Below are positions 18,160-28,739 of a stretch of 64,000 nucleotides of DNA, piece after piece (within the stretch, counting starts at the first letter, position 1; every line of letters starts with the position of its first letter). The position numbers were made by a program, and so were the translations under genes. Below the pieces are notes generated by a model. That model was not told the origin of the DNA and did not search any database. It was given only the letters and a program-made list of their open reading frames with translations. The stretch is taken from NCBI RefSeq assembly GCF_000368145.1, contig NZ_KB849283.1, positions 1,452,324 through 1,516,323 of the forward strand, given 5' to 3'. This DNA comes from Acinetobacter guillouiae CIP 63.46 (lineage in GTDB: Bacteria > Pseudomonadota > Gammaproteobacteria > Pseudomonadales > Moraxellaceae).

Positions 18160-18491
18160 TATGGTTTAACGCATTTTTGTTCTTTTTAATTTTTTGTTTA
18201 TATTTTATGTTTATAGTATATGTATATTCAAAAATTCTTGTGGATATAAGCCACAAAAAAGGCTTAATAAAAGATTTAATGGGAATAATTGTTTATCTAC
18301 TCATGATTCCTTTCTTTGGAGCTCCACTGATTATTGGATCAGAAATTAATGGCTATAGGGAATTGATATCTAAAAATAATTATTATTTCTTTTTTAATCT
18401 AATCTGTTTTGCTCTTTCACTATTGCCTGGGATTCTTGTTTTTAACAAGTACTATTTAAAGAAAGCTAAAAGAAGAAATTTTAGGTATTAA
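18156..18491 (+). CDS. Small membrane protein, candidate immunity protein for the RHS toxin
   Basis: 111 residues if started at ATG 18156, which overlaps the RHS stop codon as ATGA and has AGGA 9 bases upstream; ATG 18147 would add three residues but abuts the AGGA. Three predicted membrane helices (about 4-25, 42-62, 77-97) are joined by a Lys-rich loop, and the C-terminus is strongly basic (KKAKRRNFR). I know no family for it. Translational coupling to the RHS gene, small size and location immediately after the variable C-terminus are the hallmarks of a cognate immunity gene, and a membrane location would suit a membrane-acting toxin. The role is inferred. Confidence 0.65.
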   Translation: MIWFNAFLFFLIFCLYFMFIVYVYSKILVDISHKKGLIKDLMGIIVYLLMIPFFGAPLIIGSEINGYRELISKNNYYFFFNLICFALSLLPGILVFNKYYLKKAKRRNFRY

Positions 18492-18515
18492 ATAATAGTG
18501 AATTTTGATTAAATT

Positions 18516-18555
18516 AGAGAGTGAATTTATAATTAATTTCACTCTCTATTTTTTT
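18516..18555 (+). terminator. Intrinsic terminator of the RHS operon
   Basis: Stem AGAGAGTGAA / TTCACTCTCT around a 12-base loop followed by seven T residues. Confidence 0.85.
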
Positions 18556-18633
18556 GCTCTTAGATACTATTTTTTAAGATCTATCGAAAAATCTTGTATT
18601 TACTGCACCATATTTGCGCCTTACACCAAAAAA

Positions 18634-18738
18634 TCAATCCAACCACTTAATATTTAATAAAATCACCAAAACATCTATTACACCAGCCATAGGCGCAACG
18701 ATTAAATTATTTGACAGTTGATAAGGACCAATATACAT
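18634..18738 (-). pseudogene. Displaced native 5' end of dusB (attR-like scar)
   Basis: An ATG-started 34-codon frame whose first 22 residues read as a normal DusB N-terminus: IGPYQLSNNLIVAPMAGV resembles E. coli DusB ([24 protein letters not shown]). Homology stops directly after APMAGV-ID, where intact DusB continues TDRPFR, and the frame ends 12 codons later. It lies on the same strand as dusB and marks the far boundary of the island. It could still drive transcription from the old dusB promoter into the island. Confidence 0.75.
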
Positions 18739-18821
18739 ATATATTCATACATTTTTAGACCTTCATAGTATACTGCATCTGCCATAGTGGCTCATCATTT
18801 TCTGAGTATGTTTTCTTCGAC

Positions 18822-20030
18822 ATGAAAAAATTAGTTCGACATCACGCATTTCTTAAATCTTTCAGCGTGTTAGCTCTTTCTTTAAGCCTAGTTGCTTGTG
18901 GTAAAGGTTCATGGTTTGCCAATGAAGATGATGAACAATTAAAACAAGAGCAAATCAGAAAACTGATTCCAAATCGTGTCAGTCAACGTGACTCGTGGGC
19001 AAAAGACATCTACGATATTTCCAATGAATTAAAAATCCCAACCAACAAAGAAAATATCTGCACCATCATTGCGGTAGTTGATCAGGAATCTAATTTTGTT
19101 GCCAATCCTGTCGTGCCAGGTTTGGGGGATAAAGCGGTAAAAGAAGTCACCACACGTTTAAATGAAAAATTTGAAGATAAACTTGGAACCACAATTGGTG
19201 GCACGGTTGCTTCATATTTTGAGAATGTTTTAAAAAATCAGCCCTCGCCTGATGATAACTATTTAAAACAAATGAGTCGTGTCCGCACTGAAAAAGATTT
19301 AGACGTACTTTATCGTGAAATCTTTGATTATATGGCAAAGCATTATCATGTGAGTGCGCTGACGGGTGCGGCAAAATTTGTTGGTCAAGATATTGCTGAA
19401 AAAATGAACCCAATCACCACATTAGGCTCCATGCAGGTTCATATCAATTATGCCAAAGAGCATAAACGCACCAGTATGAACATCAATGAATTACGTGATG
19501 ATCTATATACTGAATTTGGTGGTTTATACTATGGAATCCATCGTTTAATGATGTATCCAGCAGATTATGATAAACCGATTTATCGTTTTGCTGACTATAA
19601 CTCTGGGATGTATTCGAGCAGAAATGCCGCTTTTCAAAAAATGATTGATAAGCTCACTGAAGCTGATCTGGCACTCGATGGTGATTTACTCTCGTATGAC
19701 AAAAATGGCGACCCACGTCCAGCGATAACTGATACAGAAAAAGCTCTCACTGCTTTATTTTCAAAAAATAATATTTTAGTTACGCCTAGACAGTTACGTA
19801 GTGATTTAAAAGACGAGAAACAGCAAGATTTTGAAAAAACTCAAACTTATATCGCTGTATCTAAACTTTATAAGAATAAAACAGGTAAAGATCCAATGTA
19901 TGCCATAATGCCAGAAGTTGTCATTTCTGGGCCTAAATTGAGTCGTGATTATAATACTAACTGGTACGCAAGCCGCGTAAACGGACGATATGAAACATGT
20001 ATGCACCGAGCAAAACGTTTAAAAATTTAG
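18822..20030 (+). CDS. DUF1615 family lipoprotein
   Basis: 402 residues. A lipoprotein signal peptide ends in LVAC (Cys26). The mature part matches DUF1615: IPTNKENICTIIAVVDQESNFVANPVVPGLG, LTGAAKFVGQDIAEKMNPITTLGSMQVHINYA and ADYNSGMYSSRNAAFQKMID. The DQESNF ... TLGSMQV layout resembles lytic transglycosylase-like folds (Glu followed by GxMQ), suggesting an envelope peptidoglycan-related role, though I know of no assay. Its 3' end overlaps the HAD phosphatase gene by 34 bases in another frame, so the two are co-expressed. Confidence 0.83.
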   Translation: MKKLVRHHAFLKSFSVLALSLSLVACGKGSWFANEDDEQLKQEQIRKLIPNRVSQRDSWAKDIYDISNELKIPTNKENICTIIAVVDQESNFVANPVVPGLGDKAVKEVTTRLNEKFEDKLGTTIGGTVASYFENVLKNQPSPDDNYLKQMSRVRTEKDLDVLYREIFDYMAKHYHVSALTGAAKFVGQDIAEKMNPITTLGSMQVHINYAKEHKRTSMNINELRDDLYTEFGGLYYGIHRLMMYPADYDKPIYRFADYNSGMYSSRNAAFQKMIDKLTEADLALDGDLLSYDKNGDPRPAITDTEKALTALFSKNNILVTPRQLRSDLKDEKQQDFEKTQTYIAVSKLYKNKTGKDPMYAIMPEVVISGPKLSRDYNTNWYASRVNGRYETCMHRAKRLKI

Positions 20031-20644
20031 CATTATTTGATTTTGACGGAACTTTGTGTAAAAAAGACAGTTTCACAGGGTTTATTTTCTATGCTTTATC
20101 AAAAAGACACATCGTAAAGCAAGGCATCAAAATTTTACCGTGGATTCAGGCCTATTATTTAAACATCTACCCTGCCAACTCCATGCGTATCAAATTATTT
20201 AATGCAATGTTTAAACAAGCCGATGCCAATGAAATTCAAGATATTGCAAACGAATATGCTCAACGTTTAGTCCGACAACTGGATCAAAATCTTTATCAGC
20301 AGTTATTAAAACATCAAACAAATGGCGATGATGTTGTTTTGGTTTCAGCATCTGTAGATATTTACTTAAAAATCATTTGCCAAATCTTAGATATCGACTT
20401 GATCTGTACCGTTACTGAAGTCATAGATGGCAAATTTACTGGTAACTATTCCACGCCAGATTGTAGTTGTGAACAAAAACGACTACGCATCTTAGAAAAA
20501 TATGATTTAGACCAATATGACAAAATATTCGCCTATGGGAACAGTGAAGAAGATTTAGATATGCTTCATTTGGCTGACTATCAATATATGGTCGGTAAGG
20601 ATCAGGTTTTACCCTATTTAGAAGATGAAAAAAAATTTGCTTAA
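19997..20644 (+). CDS. HAD-IB family phosphatase (SerB-like)
   Basis: 215 residues with all HAD motifs: LFDFDGTLCKKDSF (nucleophile and acid/base Asp pair) near residue 15, LVSASVDIYLKIIC (motif II Ser), Lys within the EQKRLRILEKY segment and FAYGNSEEDLDMLHLAD (motif IV). The subfamily contains phosphoserine-type and phospholipid-related phosphatases; the substrate is unclear. ATG 19997 lies inside the preceding gene, but no later start codon precedes the DFDGT motif, so the 34-base overlap appears genuine. Confidence 0.85.
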   Translation: MYAPSKTFKNLALFDFDGTLCKKDSFTGFIFYALSKRHIVKQGIKILPWIQAYYLNIYPANSMRIKLFNAMFKQADANEIQDIANEYAQRLVRQLDQNLYQQLLKHQTNGDDVVLVSASVDIYLKIICQILDIDLICTVTEVIDGKFTGNYSTPDCSCEQKRLRILEKYDLDQYDKIFAYGNSEEDLDMLHLADYQYMVGKDQVLPYLEDEKKFA

Positions 20645-20947
20645 AAGATTTAATCACTTACTTGTACAATACATATGATCTAAATAAATCAAGTAAAACT
20701 CTTTCATAATTCTTTTTTAATCAAAGCATTAATACATTATTTAAAATAAACTTAAACTTGATTTTCCGTCCTTTTACCATTGTGAAATTTTTATTTCAAA
20801 CTAAATTTTAGAATCAAAGTTAAAAAAATTATTACTTCATTATTATATTGTGATATAAAACTCACTTTAGACAAATAAAGATAAAACAATCAAACTACAT
20901 ACATTGAATTAAAACTTAAAGAACAAACAACGAAAAGGAATTTTACT
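20645..20947. other. Intergenic region before the exported-protein operon
   Basis: About 300 AT-rich bases with no ORF or clear hairpin. It must contain the promoter of the pair starting at 20948, but I cannot point to one. Confidence 0.4.
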
Positions 20948-22069
20948 TTGAAAATTAATAGACTCAATATAATTTTGACCACCCTCTCTATTTTAGCGAC
21001 ATCACAAGCGATGGCTCTGCAAGCTAAGTGTGAAGATAATTTTGTAGTCAATCGCCAAAATGGTATTGTCGATTATCAAGCAAGTGTTTTGCTCACTTCG
21101 GCAAACGAGCATGATATTTCACAGCAGATCAAACAAGCGATTGAACAGTCAGGTTTCCGTATCGATAGTGAAGAAACAGCTGGTTCAGGTACTGAGATCA
21201 CCTTCTTACCAAATAAACAGGCCCGCGAATCTTGGTTTGCAATGACAGCTGTTGTGTCAAAGACCGGGAATCAACACATGGTTGGATTACGCAGTTTAGG
21301 AGATAGCACCTTAAAACAACAAAGCACACCACAGATGCGTACAGTGATGTGTGGATTTCTCGCAAGTTTACCCAGTGTTAAATCTTCAAATATCGTTGCA
21401 ACACAAACAACATCTGGACGTGGTGAACCTCCTGTCACAAAAAAAATTGGTCGAGAAATACGCCCTAAATCAGAGTTGGATGTACGTGTGGCTCAGCTGG
21501 CTCTTGAACCAGGGACAGCAACAATTATGGGTAAAGCATGCACTACAAATAGTTCACATGGGCAAACTTTCCGTGATTATTTACGTAACGAAGCAGTGTT
21601 TTTGTATCCAGTGACACCTTATCTTGAGGAAGTTCTCAGTCTGTACGAAAAATCTCGTCCAGAGGATACAGTGATTATTTCTCCATTCATTACTCAGATG
21701 CGTATTGAAGGGCGAACCAATAGCGATGGTGAGTTTCGTTTTTCGCAACTCAAACCAGGCAAGTATCTAATCGTTGCTGAACATGCTTCTGCTGGTGCAG
21801 GCAGTTATATGAATTATGATGGTGCCAATACTTCACAGAATGGTAATACCATTACCACGACTCATTTCTATTCAGAACGTGAATTTTTTCGGAACTGGAA
21901 CGATATCCTTAAAGATCGTGTCACAATTTCAAAACCAGATCAGATTGTCAAAATCAGTTTAACCCCACCCTTTCGTGCTCAGGGGCTAATTGGTGGTTTA
22001 ATTAATCGTGGAAAGCAAAAAGGCACTGGCGTTATGGGCTTGTCTTGTTCGGAGTGGCAATTTAAATGA
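20948..22069 (+). CDS. Exported protein with a carboxypeptidase-regulatory-like domain
   Basis: 373 residues from a TTG start with AAGGA upstream. A Sec signal peptide (LNIILTTLSILATSQAMA) precedes a domain of about 110 residues (residues 25-135), then a segment with MRIEGRTNSDGEFRFSQLKPGKYLIVAEHA (near 255-285), the signature of a prealbumin-like CarboxypepD_reg domain. Two Cys residues near each end may form disulfides. Such domains are adhesive or structural modules. The next gene starts on its stop codon (ATGA), so the two form an operon. The function is not known to me. Confidence 0.75.
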   Translation: MKINRLNIILTTLSILATSQAMALQAKCEDNFVVNRQNGIVDYQASVLLTSANEHDISQQIKQAIEQSGFRIDSEETAGSGTEITFLPNKQARESWFAMTAVVSKTGNQHMVGLRSLGDSTLKQQSTPQMRTVMCGFLASLPSVKSSNIVATQTTSGRGEPPVTKKIGREIRPKSELDVRVAQLALEPGTATIMGKACTTNSSHGQTFRDYLRNEAVFLYPVTPYLEEVLSLYEKSRPEDTVIISPFITQMRIEGRTNSDGEFRFSQLKPGKYLIVAEHASAGAGSYMNYDGANTSQNGNTITTTHFYSEREFFRNWNDILKDRVTISKPDQIVKISLTPPFRAQGLIGGLINRGKQKGTGVMGLSCSEWQFK

Positions 22070-22677
22070 AGATGCATATCCCAATATTGCTGTTACTGAG
22101 TTGTATGATAGCAACACCTTCCCTCTATGCTTCTGATCTCGCACCAATGCTCGGAAGTTGGCAATGCAGTGCTCAGGCTGAGATTACATTACCTATAAAA
22201 GGAGGTAATAAGCCTCTTAAAATGGTTGAGACCTATACCGTGATTACGACTGCTGATGGAATCGGTGAAGGAGATGATTCAACGATTTATTACCTCCCTA
22301 CAGGAGAAAAATTGATGCCCATCGAAGTGATTAGCCATTCTAAAGCACAATATCGTTTACAAGGTGATACCTTAAAACTTCTAGTTTTAAATTGGGAATT
22401 ACGTGAAGGACGTATTGCCCCTAAAGAACGAGCAGATTTTATTACCAGTATGCTAGGCAAAAATGCACCTGCAGCTACACGCTCACAACTAGGAGCAAAA
22501 ATAGATCGCATGGCTGAAGATTTTGCTGAAATGATTGCTAAGAATTTTCAAGCAAGAATTGGTAAAGAAAGTTCCATACCATTTCGGATGACTGCCACGG
22601 GTGCTGGAAAAATAGAAAGAACCTTCGGTTCAGGTGCAAATGCAGTCACACATCAATGTGTTCGGCTATCCAATTGA
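22066..22677 (+). CDS. Exported protein of unknown function (operon partner)
   Basis: 203 residues with a signal peptide (PILLLLSCMIATPSLYAS) and a mature region beginning LAPMLGSWQCSAQAEITLPI and ending THQCVRLSN. The layout, with Cys at both ends and alternating polar beta-strand-like stretches (YTVITTADGIGEGDDSTIYYLP, YRLQGDTLKLLVLNW), resembles lipocalin-like secreted beta barrels. The start overlaps the upstream stop codon. No family recognised. Confidence 0.75.
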   Translation: MKMHIPILLLLSCMIATPSLYASDLAPMLGSWQCSAQAEITLPIKGGNKPLKMVETYTVITTADGIGEGDDSTIYYLPTGEKLMPIEVISHSKAQYRLQGDTLKLLVLNWELREGRIAPKERADFITSMLGKNAPAATRSQLGAKIDRMAEDFAEMIAKNFQARIGKESSIPFRMTATGAGKIERTFGSGANAVTHQCVRLSN

Positions 22678-22707
22678 TCATTCACTACTGATTTGAGGAA
22701 AATTTAA

Positions 22708-22857
22708 ATGTGCTTGCTCAACATACCTTTATATAGGTATTGCTATTCCAATGCTACAAGCGCAAACAATGCCTATTCAATAGTTAGTGTTCAGTTAGAG
22801 TATGGGGCGGTCATAAAGTTTTTAAATCCGATTTATACAACGAAAAATCACCATTAA
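22708..22857 (+). CDS. Possible small ORF (49 aa) after the exported pair
   Basis: ATG 22708 has GAGGA 8 bases upstream and opens a 49-codon frame rich in Tyr and Asn (MCLLNIPLYRYCYSNATS). A different frame over the same DNA reads YIGIAIPMLQAQTMPIQ, like a signal peptide tail, so this may instead be the remnant of a third exported gene with a frameshift. Weak evidence either way. Confidence 0.3.
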   Translation: MCLLNIPLYRYCYSNATSANNAYSIVSVQLEYGAVIKFLNPIYTTKNHH

Positions 22858-22870
22858 TCACACCCAAATA

Positions 22871-22892
22871 AAAACCCCGCCAAAGCGGGGTT
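22871..22892 (-). terminator. Intrinsic terminator of proB
   Basis: On the reverse strand AACCCCGC-TTTG-GCGGGGTT is followed by T residues. It lies 27 bases past the proB stop codon. Confidence 0.88.
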
Positions 22893-22918
22893 ATATTTAT
22901 TAGAAATATTAAAACTAA

Positions 22919-24052
22919 TCAATAAATCGACATATGGTTGCGATGAATCATTTCTAAAGAACGTGCTTCACCTAGCACCTGATACACCTTATCTGAAGCC
23001 AAACCTTTGACAGTTTCAGCAGAACGCGAACTAAAGTTCACTCGTCCAACCGCGACTCGATGACCATACTGATCAACACATTCCACAACATCACCACGAT
23101 CAAAATGCCCTTCAACTGCTTTTACCCCTACAGGCAATAAACTACGATGATTTTCCTTAATGGCTTTGACAGCACCATCATCTAAAACCAAACGCCCTGC
23201 AGTTTGAAGGTGTGCAGCCAACCACTGTTGATGTGCTGTAACACGATCATCATCAGTAATAAATAAAGTACCCAATAATTCACCCGCCATTAAACGGGCC
23301 AATACATTGTCACTTTCACCACTGGCAATCAACGTTGGACAACCTGACTTGGCAGCCAGACGAGCAGCACGAACTTTGGTCAACATACCACCACGACCAA
23401 ACTTACCACCACCGCCTGCCATATCAAATAAGGTTTCATCCATTGCACGAACAGTATGGAACAATTTTGCATTTGGATTAGAACGCGGGTCTGAATCAAA
23501 CATCCCTTGCTGATCAGTCAAAATGATCAGTAAGTCTGCATGAACTTGCCCTGCAACCATTGCTGCAAGCGTATCATTATCACCAAAGCGGATTTCATCA
23601 GTAGACACTGTGTCATTTTCATTGATTACTGGAATCACTTTCCAATCAATTAAATTCTGCAATGCATCACATGAGTTAAGGTAACGACGGCGATCCGCAA
23701 GATCATCATGAGTTAACAAGACTTGTGCCGTTTGGATAGAATGCTTTTCCAACACGCTTGACCACGTATGAATTAGCCCCATCTGACCAATGGCAGCACA
23801 AGCTTGTAGACTGGGTAAATCGGTGGGTCGATTCTCTAGCTTCATACGAACCATCCCTTCAGCCACAGCACCTGAAGACACAAGAATAATCTCGTGTCCT
23901 GCATTGTGTAGATCTGCAATTTGTTTCGCCCAATGCGAAATTGCATCCAAATCTAAACCTTGCCCATTTGCTGTGAGTAAAGATGATCCGATTTTAACAA
24001 CGATACGTTTTAAAGCCTTGAGCTGACGTTGCCCATCTACCACTTCTATCAT
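22919..24052 (-). CDS. proB: Glutamate 5-kinase
   Basis: 377 residues, first step of proline synthesis (glutamate + ATP to glutamyl-5-phosphate). The amino-acid kinase domain shows [71 protein letters not shown] and GTGGM-like [20 protein letters not shown]; the C-terminal PUA domain includes [11 protein letters not shown] and VGRVNFSS. Full length for the family. It begins 61 bases after obgE on the same strand with GAGGA in front, so the two are likely co-transcribed. Confidence 0.95.
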   Translation of the reverse strand: MIEVVDGQRQLKALKRIVVKIGSSLLTANGQGLDLDAISHWAKQIADLHNAGHEIILVSSGAVAEGMVRMKLENRPTDLPSLQACAAIGQMGLIHTWSSVLEKHSIQTAQVLLTHDDLADRRRYLNSCDALQNLIDWKVIPVINENDTVSTDEIRFGDNDTLAAMVAGQVHADLLIILTDQQGMFDSDPRSNPNAKLFHTVRAMDETLFDMAGGGGKFGRGGMLTKVRAARLAAKSGCPTLIASGESDNVLARLMAGELLGTLFITDDDRVTAHQQWLAAHLQTAGRLVLDDGAVKAIKENHRSLLPVGVKAVEGHFDRGDVVECVDQYGHRVAVGRVNFSSRSAETVKGLASDKVYQVLGEARSLEMIHRNHMSIY

Positions 24053-24113
24053 CTTGTCCTCGGTCTTTCTTTTCTAAATGGGTATCTTTAGAAATGATAG
24101 ATACCCTTAGAAA

Positions 24114-25638
<1,525 letters not shown>

Positions 25639-26229
25639 TTGTCTATCGTCCAACTTAGTGCTGCGCTTGGACCCGCAGAATGTGAACTCGCTGTAAAATA
25701 TACGCTTGAAGAAATACACAAAGAAGCCAAAACAAAAAAGATCCATCTCCAAACAATTGAAAGCAATGCGACTCAACATGGTTATTCCTCGGTACTTCTA
25801 AGTGTCGATGAGGATGCTCGAGCATGGCTCCATACTTGGCTCGGTACAATTCAATGGACTTTCCAAAGTCCAATTCGCCCACAACATAAACGTAAAAACT
25901 GGTTTGTGGGTATTACGCTTTTTGATACACCGTTGCAATTACCCGCAGATGACACAATCACTTTTCAGGCCTGTCGTGCTTCAGGTGCTGGAGGGCAGCA
26001 TGTCAATACGACAGACTCTGCTGTTCATGCAACTCATATTGCATCTGGAATAAGTGTAAAGGTCATGTCTGAACGTAGCCAACATGCCAATAAGCGTGTG
26101 GCAAAAGAGTTGATTGCACTCAAATTACAACAACAGATGGAGAGCCAGCAAGCCCATCAGAAACACGCTCAACATTTACAACACGCGTTGATAGAGCGAG
26201 GCAATGCTGTGCGGAGTTTTAAGAAGTAA
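25639..26229 (+). CDS. prfH: Peptide chain release factor homologue PrfH
   Basis: 196 residues from a TTG start behind AAGGA. It aligns through its length with E. coli Prf[47 protein letters not shown], the catalytic GGQ loop in [47 protein letters not shown] and the C-terminal helix. PrfH releases peptides from ribosomes, reportedly those damaged in the decoding centre, and usually sits directly after the RNA ligase gene rtcB. Here there is no rtcB on either side. A gene starting 23 bases downstream may be in the same transcript. Confidence 0.92.
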   Translation: MSIVQLSAALGPAECELAVKYTLEEIHKEAKTKKIHLQTIESNATQHGYSSVLLSVDEDARAWLHTWLGTIQWTFQSPIRPQHKRKNWFVGITLFDTPLQLPADDTITFQACRASGAGGQHVNTTDSAVHATHIASGISVKVMSERSQHANKRVAKELIALKLQQQMESQQAHQKHAQHLQHALIERGNAVRSFKK

Positions 26230-26252
26230 AAATACTTTAAAAAGAGAATTAC

Positions 26253-27323
26253 ATGAAACAAAAACAATATAATTTAAAAAGTTTGGATAGCGAAATTTTA
26301 GATATTACAGCTATTGATTCTGATACATGCAAAATTTATATCGTCACCCAAAAAGGCTATTTATATTGCTACAATTTAGCTCAACAGCAATTACAACAGT
26401 TATCCATAACACCCCTACCACTTCCAGCTCTAAATAATCGAGAACTGCGCCATTACGGTACGCCTAAATACCAAATTAAATGTAGTGCCAATGGAAAATT
26501 TATCTCAGTTTATGTCGATCATGGGCAATTTGGAGTTGTAATAAACACCCAAACACTGGAGACAGTTCTACACATTGACAGTCAAAATTATTATGAAGAT
26601 ACCGTGTCTTTCTCATTGGCTTTTACACAGTTCGATTCACAAGATATTTGTATTTATAGAAGTGACTGGAATCGACTTGAAGCATTTAATTTAACCACAA
26701 ATCAGCTTTTGACTGAGCGCTATATTGCAGCTTATGAAACTGAAAGTCCGAAACACTATTTAGATTACTTTCATGGAGCGTTATATGTTAGTCCTAGCAA
26801 TGATTATATTTTAGATGATGGTTGGATATGGCACCCTGTAGCTTCTCCCAAAGTTTGGTCACTCAGTCAATGGTTTACACACAACCCTTTTGAAAGTGAA
26901 GATGGCTCAAGTGTCCAAGCATTATGTTATCGGGAAAACTGGAACGCTGTAATGTGCTGGCTTGATGATCAACATATTGTCATTTGGAATATTGAACTGT
27001 GGGATCAAGAAGAATTTGACCTTAAATCTGAACCCAAAAATCGATCAGGAATACATCTTCTTTCACTCGCTGAAACAATGTGGGACGATGATTATTCAGC
27101 AAACTATTGGGAAATGCCCGAACAAACTCAACAAGTTTTTAATTTATATGCTGACCAAAATTTATTAATAATTGTAGGCGATGAGAATATTACGACTTAT
27201 GCCATTACTGATCGAATTTTGTTAAATCAAATCGACAATTCACGTCCACAAAAGCAGCATAAAAGTAGACACAGCTTACTGTCTTTTGCAAATAAAACCG
27301 TTTATGAAACAAGCTATATCTAA
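26253..27323 (+). CDS. Hypothetical beta-propeller-like protein
   Basis: 356 residues without a signal peptide. Repeating strand patterns (KIYIVTQKGYLYCYNLAQQQLQQL, GKFISVYVDHGQFGVVINTQTLETVLHI, DICIYRSDWNRLEAFNLTTNQLL, VMCWLDDQHIVIWNIELW, LLIIVGDENITTYAITD) look like WD40 or PQQ-type propeller blades in a cytosolic protein. It follows prfH closely and ends at a terminator. I know no assigned role, and the link to prfH is only positional. Confidence 0.7.
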   Translation: MKQKQYNLKSLDSEILDITAIDSDTCKIYIVTQKGYLYCYNLAQQQLQQLSITPLPLPALNNRELRHYGTPKYQIKCSANGKFISVYVDHGQFGVVINTQTLETVLHIDSQNYYEDTVSFSLAFTQFDSQDICIYRSDWNRLEAFNLTTNQLLTERYIAAYETESPKHYLDYFHGALYVSPSNDYILDDGWIWHPVASPKVWSLSQWFTHNPFESEDGSSVQALCYRENWNAVMCWLDDQHIVIWNIELWDQEEFDLKSEPKNRSGIHLLSLAETMWDDDYSANYWEMPEQTQQVFNLYADQNLLIIVGDENITTYAITDRILLNQIDNSRPQKQHKSRHSLLSFANKTVYETSYI

Positions 27324-27335
27324 ATATTGGCAATA

Positions 27336-27359
27336 AAAAAGGAAGCCTGAGCTTCCTTG
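27336..27359. terminator. Intrinsic terminator of dctA
   Basis: Stem AAGGAAGC / GCTTCCTT with a CTGA loop. The adjoining A-run becomes a T-run for dctA transcription on the reverse strand. Confidence 0.85.
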
Positions 27360-27377
27360 ATTCACAACACAACAAAA

Positions 27378-28739
27378 TTAAGACTTTTGCAAATCCAATT
27401 GAGGTTGATTTGATTCTTCAAGCATTTTACGATCCACTTCAGCCGGATTATTTAAAGCGTCATTTAGCTTCTCAACATCTAGCTTACCAACCCACTTCGC
27501 AACCACAATCGTTGCCAAAGAGTTACCCACCAAGTTAGTCAATGCACGTGCTTCAGACATGAAACGGTCAATACCTAAAATCAAAGCCAAACCAGCGACT
27601 GGGATATTGCCTACAGCAGCCAAAGTTGCTGCCATTACAATAAAGCCTGAACCAGTTACACCTGCTGCACCTTTTGATGAAATCAACAAGACTGCAAGTA
27701 AAGTAATTTCATGCCAAATATCCAGTTGAGTATTGGTTGCTTGTGCAATAAAGATCGCCGCCATAGTCAAATAAATAGAGGTACCATCAAGGTTAAATGA
27801 ATAACCTGTTGGAATCACCAAACCAACCACAGACTTTTCACAGCCAGCAATTTCAAGCTTTTTCAGCATACGCGGTAATACAGATTCTGAAGATGATGTA
27901 CCCAACACAATCAACAACTCTTCACGGATCATACGAATCATTTTTAAAATGCTAAATCCGCAGAAACGACTGATCGAACCTAAAATAATAAAGATAAACA
28001 ACAAACATGTGATATAGAAACAAAGAATTAACTGTGCAAGTTGCGCTAAGCTACCAATCCCATACTTACCAATGGTAAATGCCATCGCACCAAAGGCACC
28101 GATTGGCGCAAGTTTCATAATCATATTCACAATGTTAAAGAACACATGCGAAATTTGATCAATTAATCTTAATACTGGTTTTCCAGCATCGCCCAGTTTA
28201 TGTAATGCAAAACCAAACAATAAGGCAAATAAAAGAACTTGTAGAATTTCACCTTCTGCAAATGCACCCACAACGGTATTTGGAATGATATGCAAAAAGA
28301 AATCAACAGTAGACTGTGATGCACCTGATTCCACATACTTACTGATACCTGTGGTATCTAAAGTCGCAGGATCAACATTCATACCAACGCCCGGTTTGGC
28401 GATATTGATAACAACCAAACCAATAATCAGGGCAATGGTAGACACGACTTCAAAGTATAAAAGTGCAATACCACCAGTCTTACCTACTGATTTCATGCTT
28501 TCCATGCCCGCAATCCCACTGACCACGGTACAGAAAATCACAGGGGCAATAATCATTTTAATGAGCTTAATAAAAGCATCACCTAAAGGTTTGAGTTGTT
28601 CGCCTAAACCTGGAACACTTTTCTCTACACCATTGATCAATTGAGTACCACTTGGAAAGTAGTGCCCTACAATCACACCCAAAATAATGGCAACAATCAC
28701 TTGAAAATAGAGTGACTTATACAGCGGTTTCTTAGCCAT
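27378..28739 (-). CDS. dctA: C4-dicarboxylate/H+ symporter DctA
   Basis: 453-residue inner-membrane transporter of the DAACS family, closer to DctA than to Glt[60 protein letters not shown], the serine-rich hairpin [39 protein letters not shown] and [22 protein letters not shown]. It takes up succinate, fumarate and malate, and sometimes aspartate. It is monocistronic with its own terminator. The assignment to DctA rests on my memory of the E. coli sequence. Confidence 0.9.
   Translation of the reverse strand: MAKKPLYKSLYFQVIVAIILGVIVGHYFPSGTQLINGVEKSVPGLGEQLKPLGDAFIKLIKMIIAPVIFCTVVSGIAGMESMKSVGKTGGIALLYFEVVSTIALIIGLVVINIAKPGVGMNVDPATLDTTGISKYVESGASQSTVDFFLHIIPNTVVGAFAEGEILQVLLFALLFGFALHKLGDAGKPVLRLIDQISHVFFNIVNMIMKLAPIGAFGAMAFTIGKYGIGSLAQLAQLILCFYITCLLFIFIILGSISRFCGFSILKMIRMIREELLIVLGTSSSESVLPRMLKKLEIAGCEKSVVGLVIPTGYSFNLDGTSIYLTMAAIFIAQATNTQLDIWHEITLLAVLLISSKGAAGVTGSGFIVMAATLAAVGNIPVAGLALILGIDRFMSEARALTNLVGNSLATIVVAKWVGKLDVEKLNDALNNPAEVDRKMLEESNQPQLDLQKS

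Larger units (their letters stand above)
12917..18705. mobile_element. Putative integrative island in the 5' end of dusB (~5.8 kb, decayed integrase)
   Basis: Bounded on the left by the APMAGV codons of dusB and on the right by a displaced dusB 5' end. Contents in order: an integrase pseudogene (about 13100-13617), a 430-base intergenic region with a Fur-box-like sequence, an RHS/YD-repeat gene, and a small membrane-protein gene. Base composition is visibly more AT-rich than the flanks, and the RHS gene uses many ATA and AGA codons. Integration of elements into the 5' end of dusA by a dedicated integrase family is established; I infer an equivalent use of dusB here. Confidence 0.7.
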
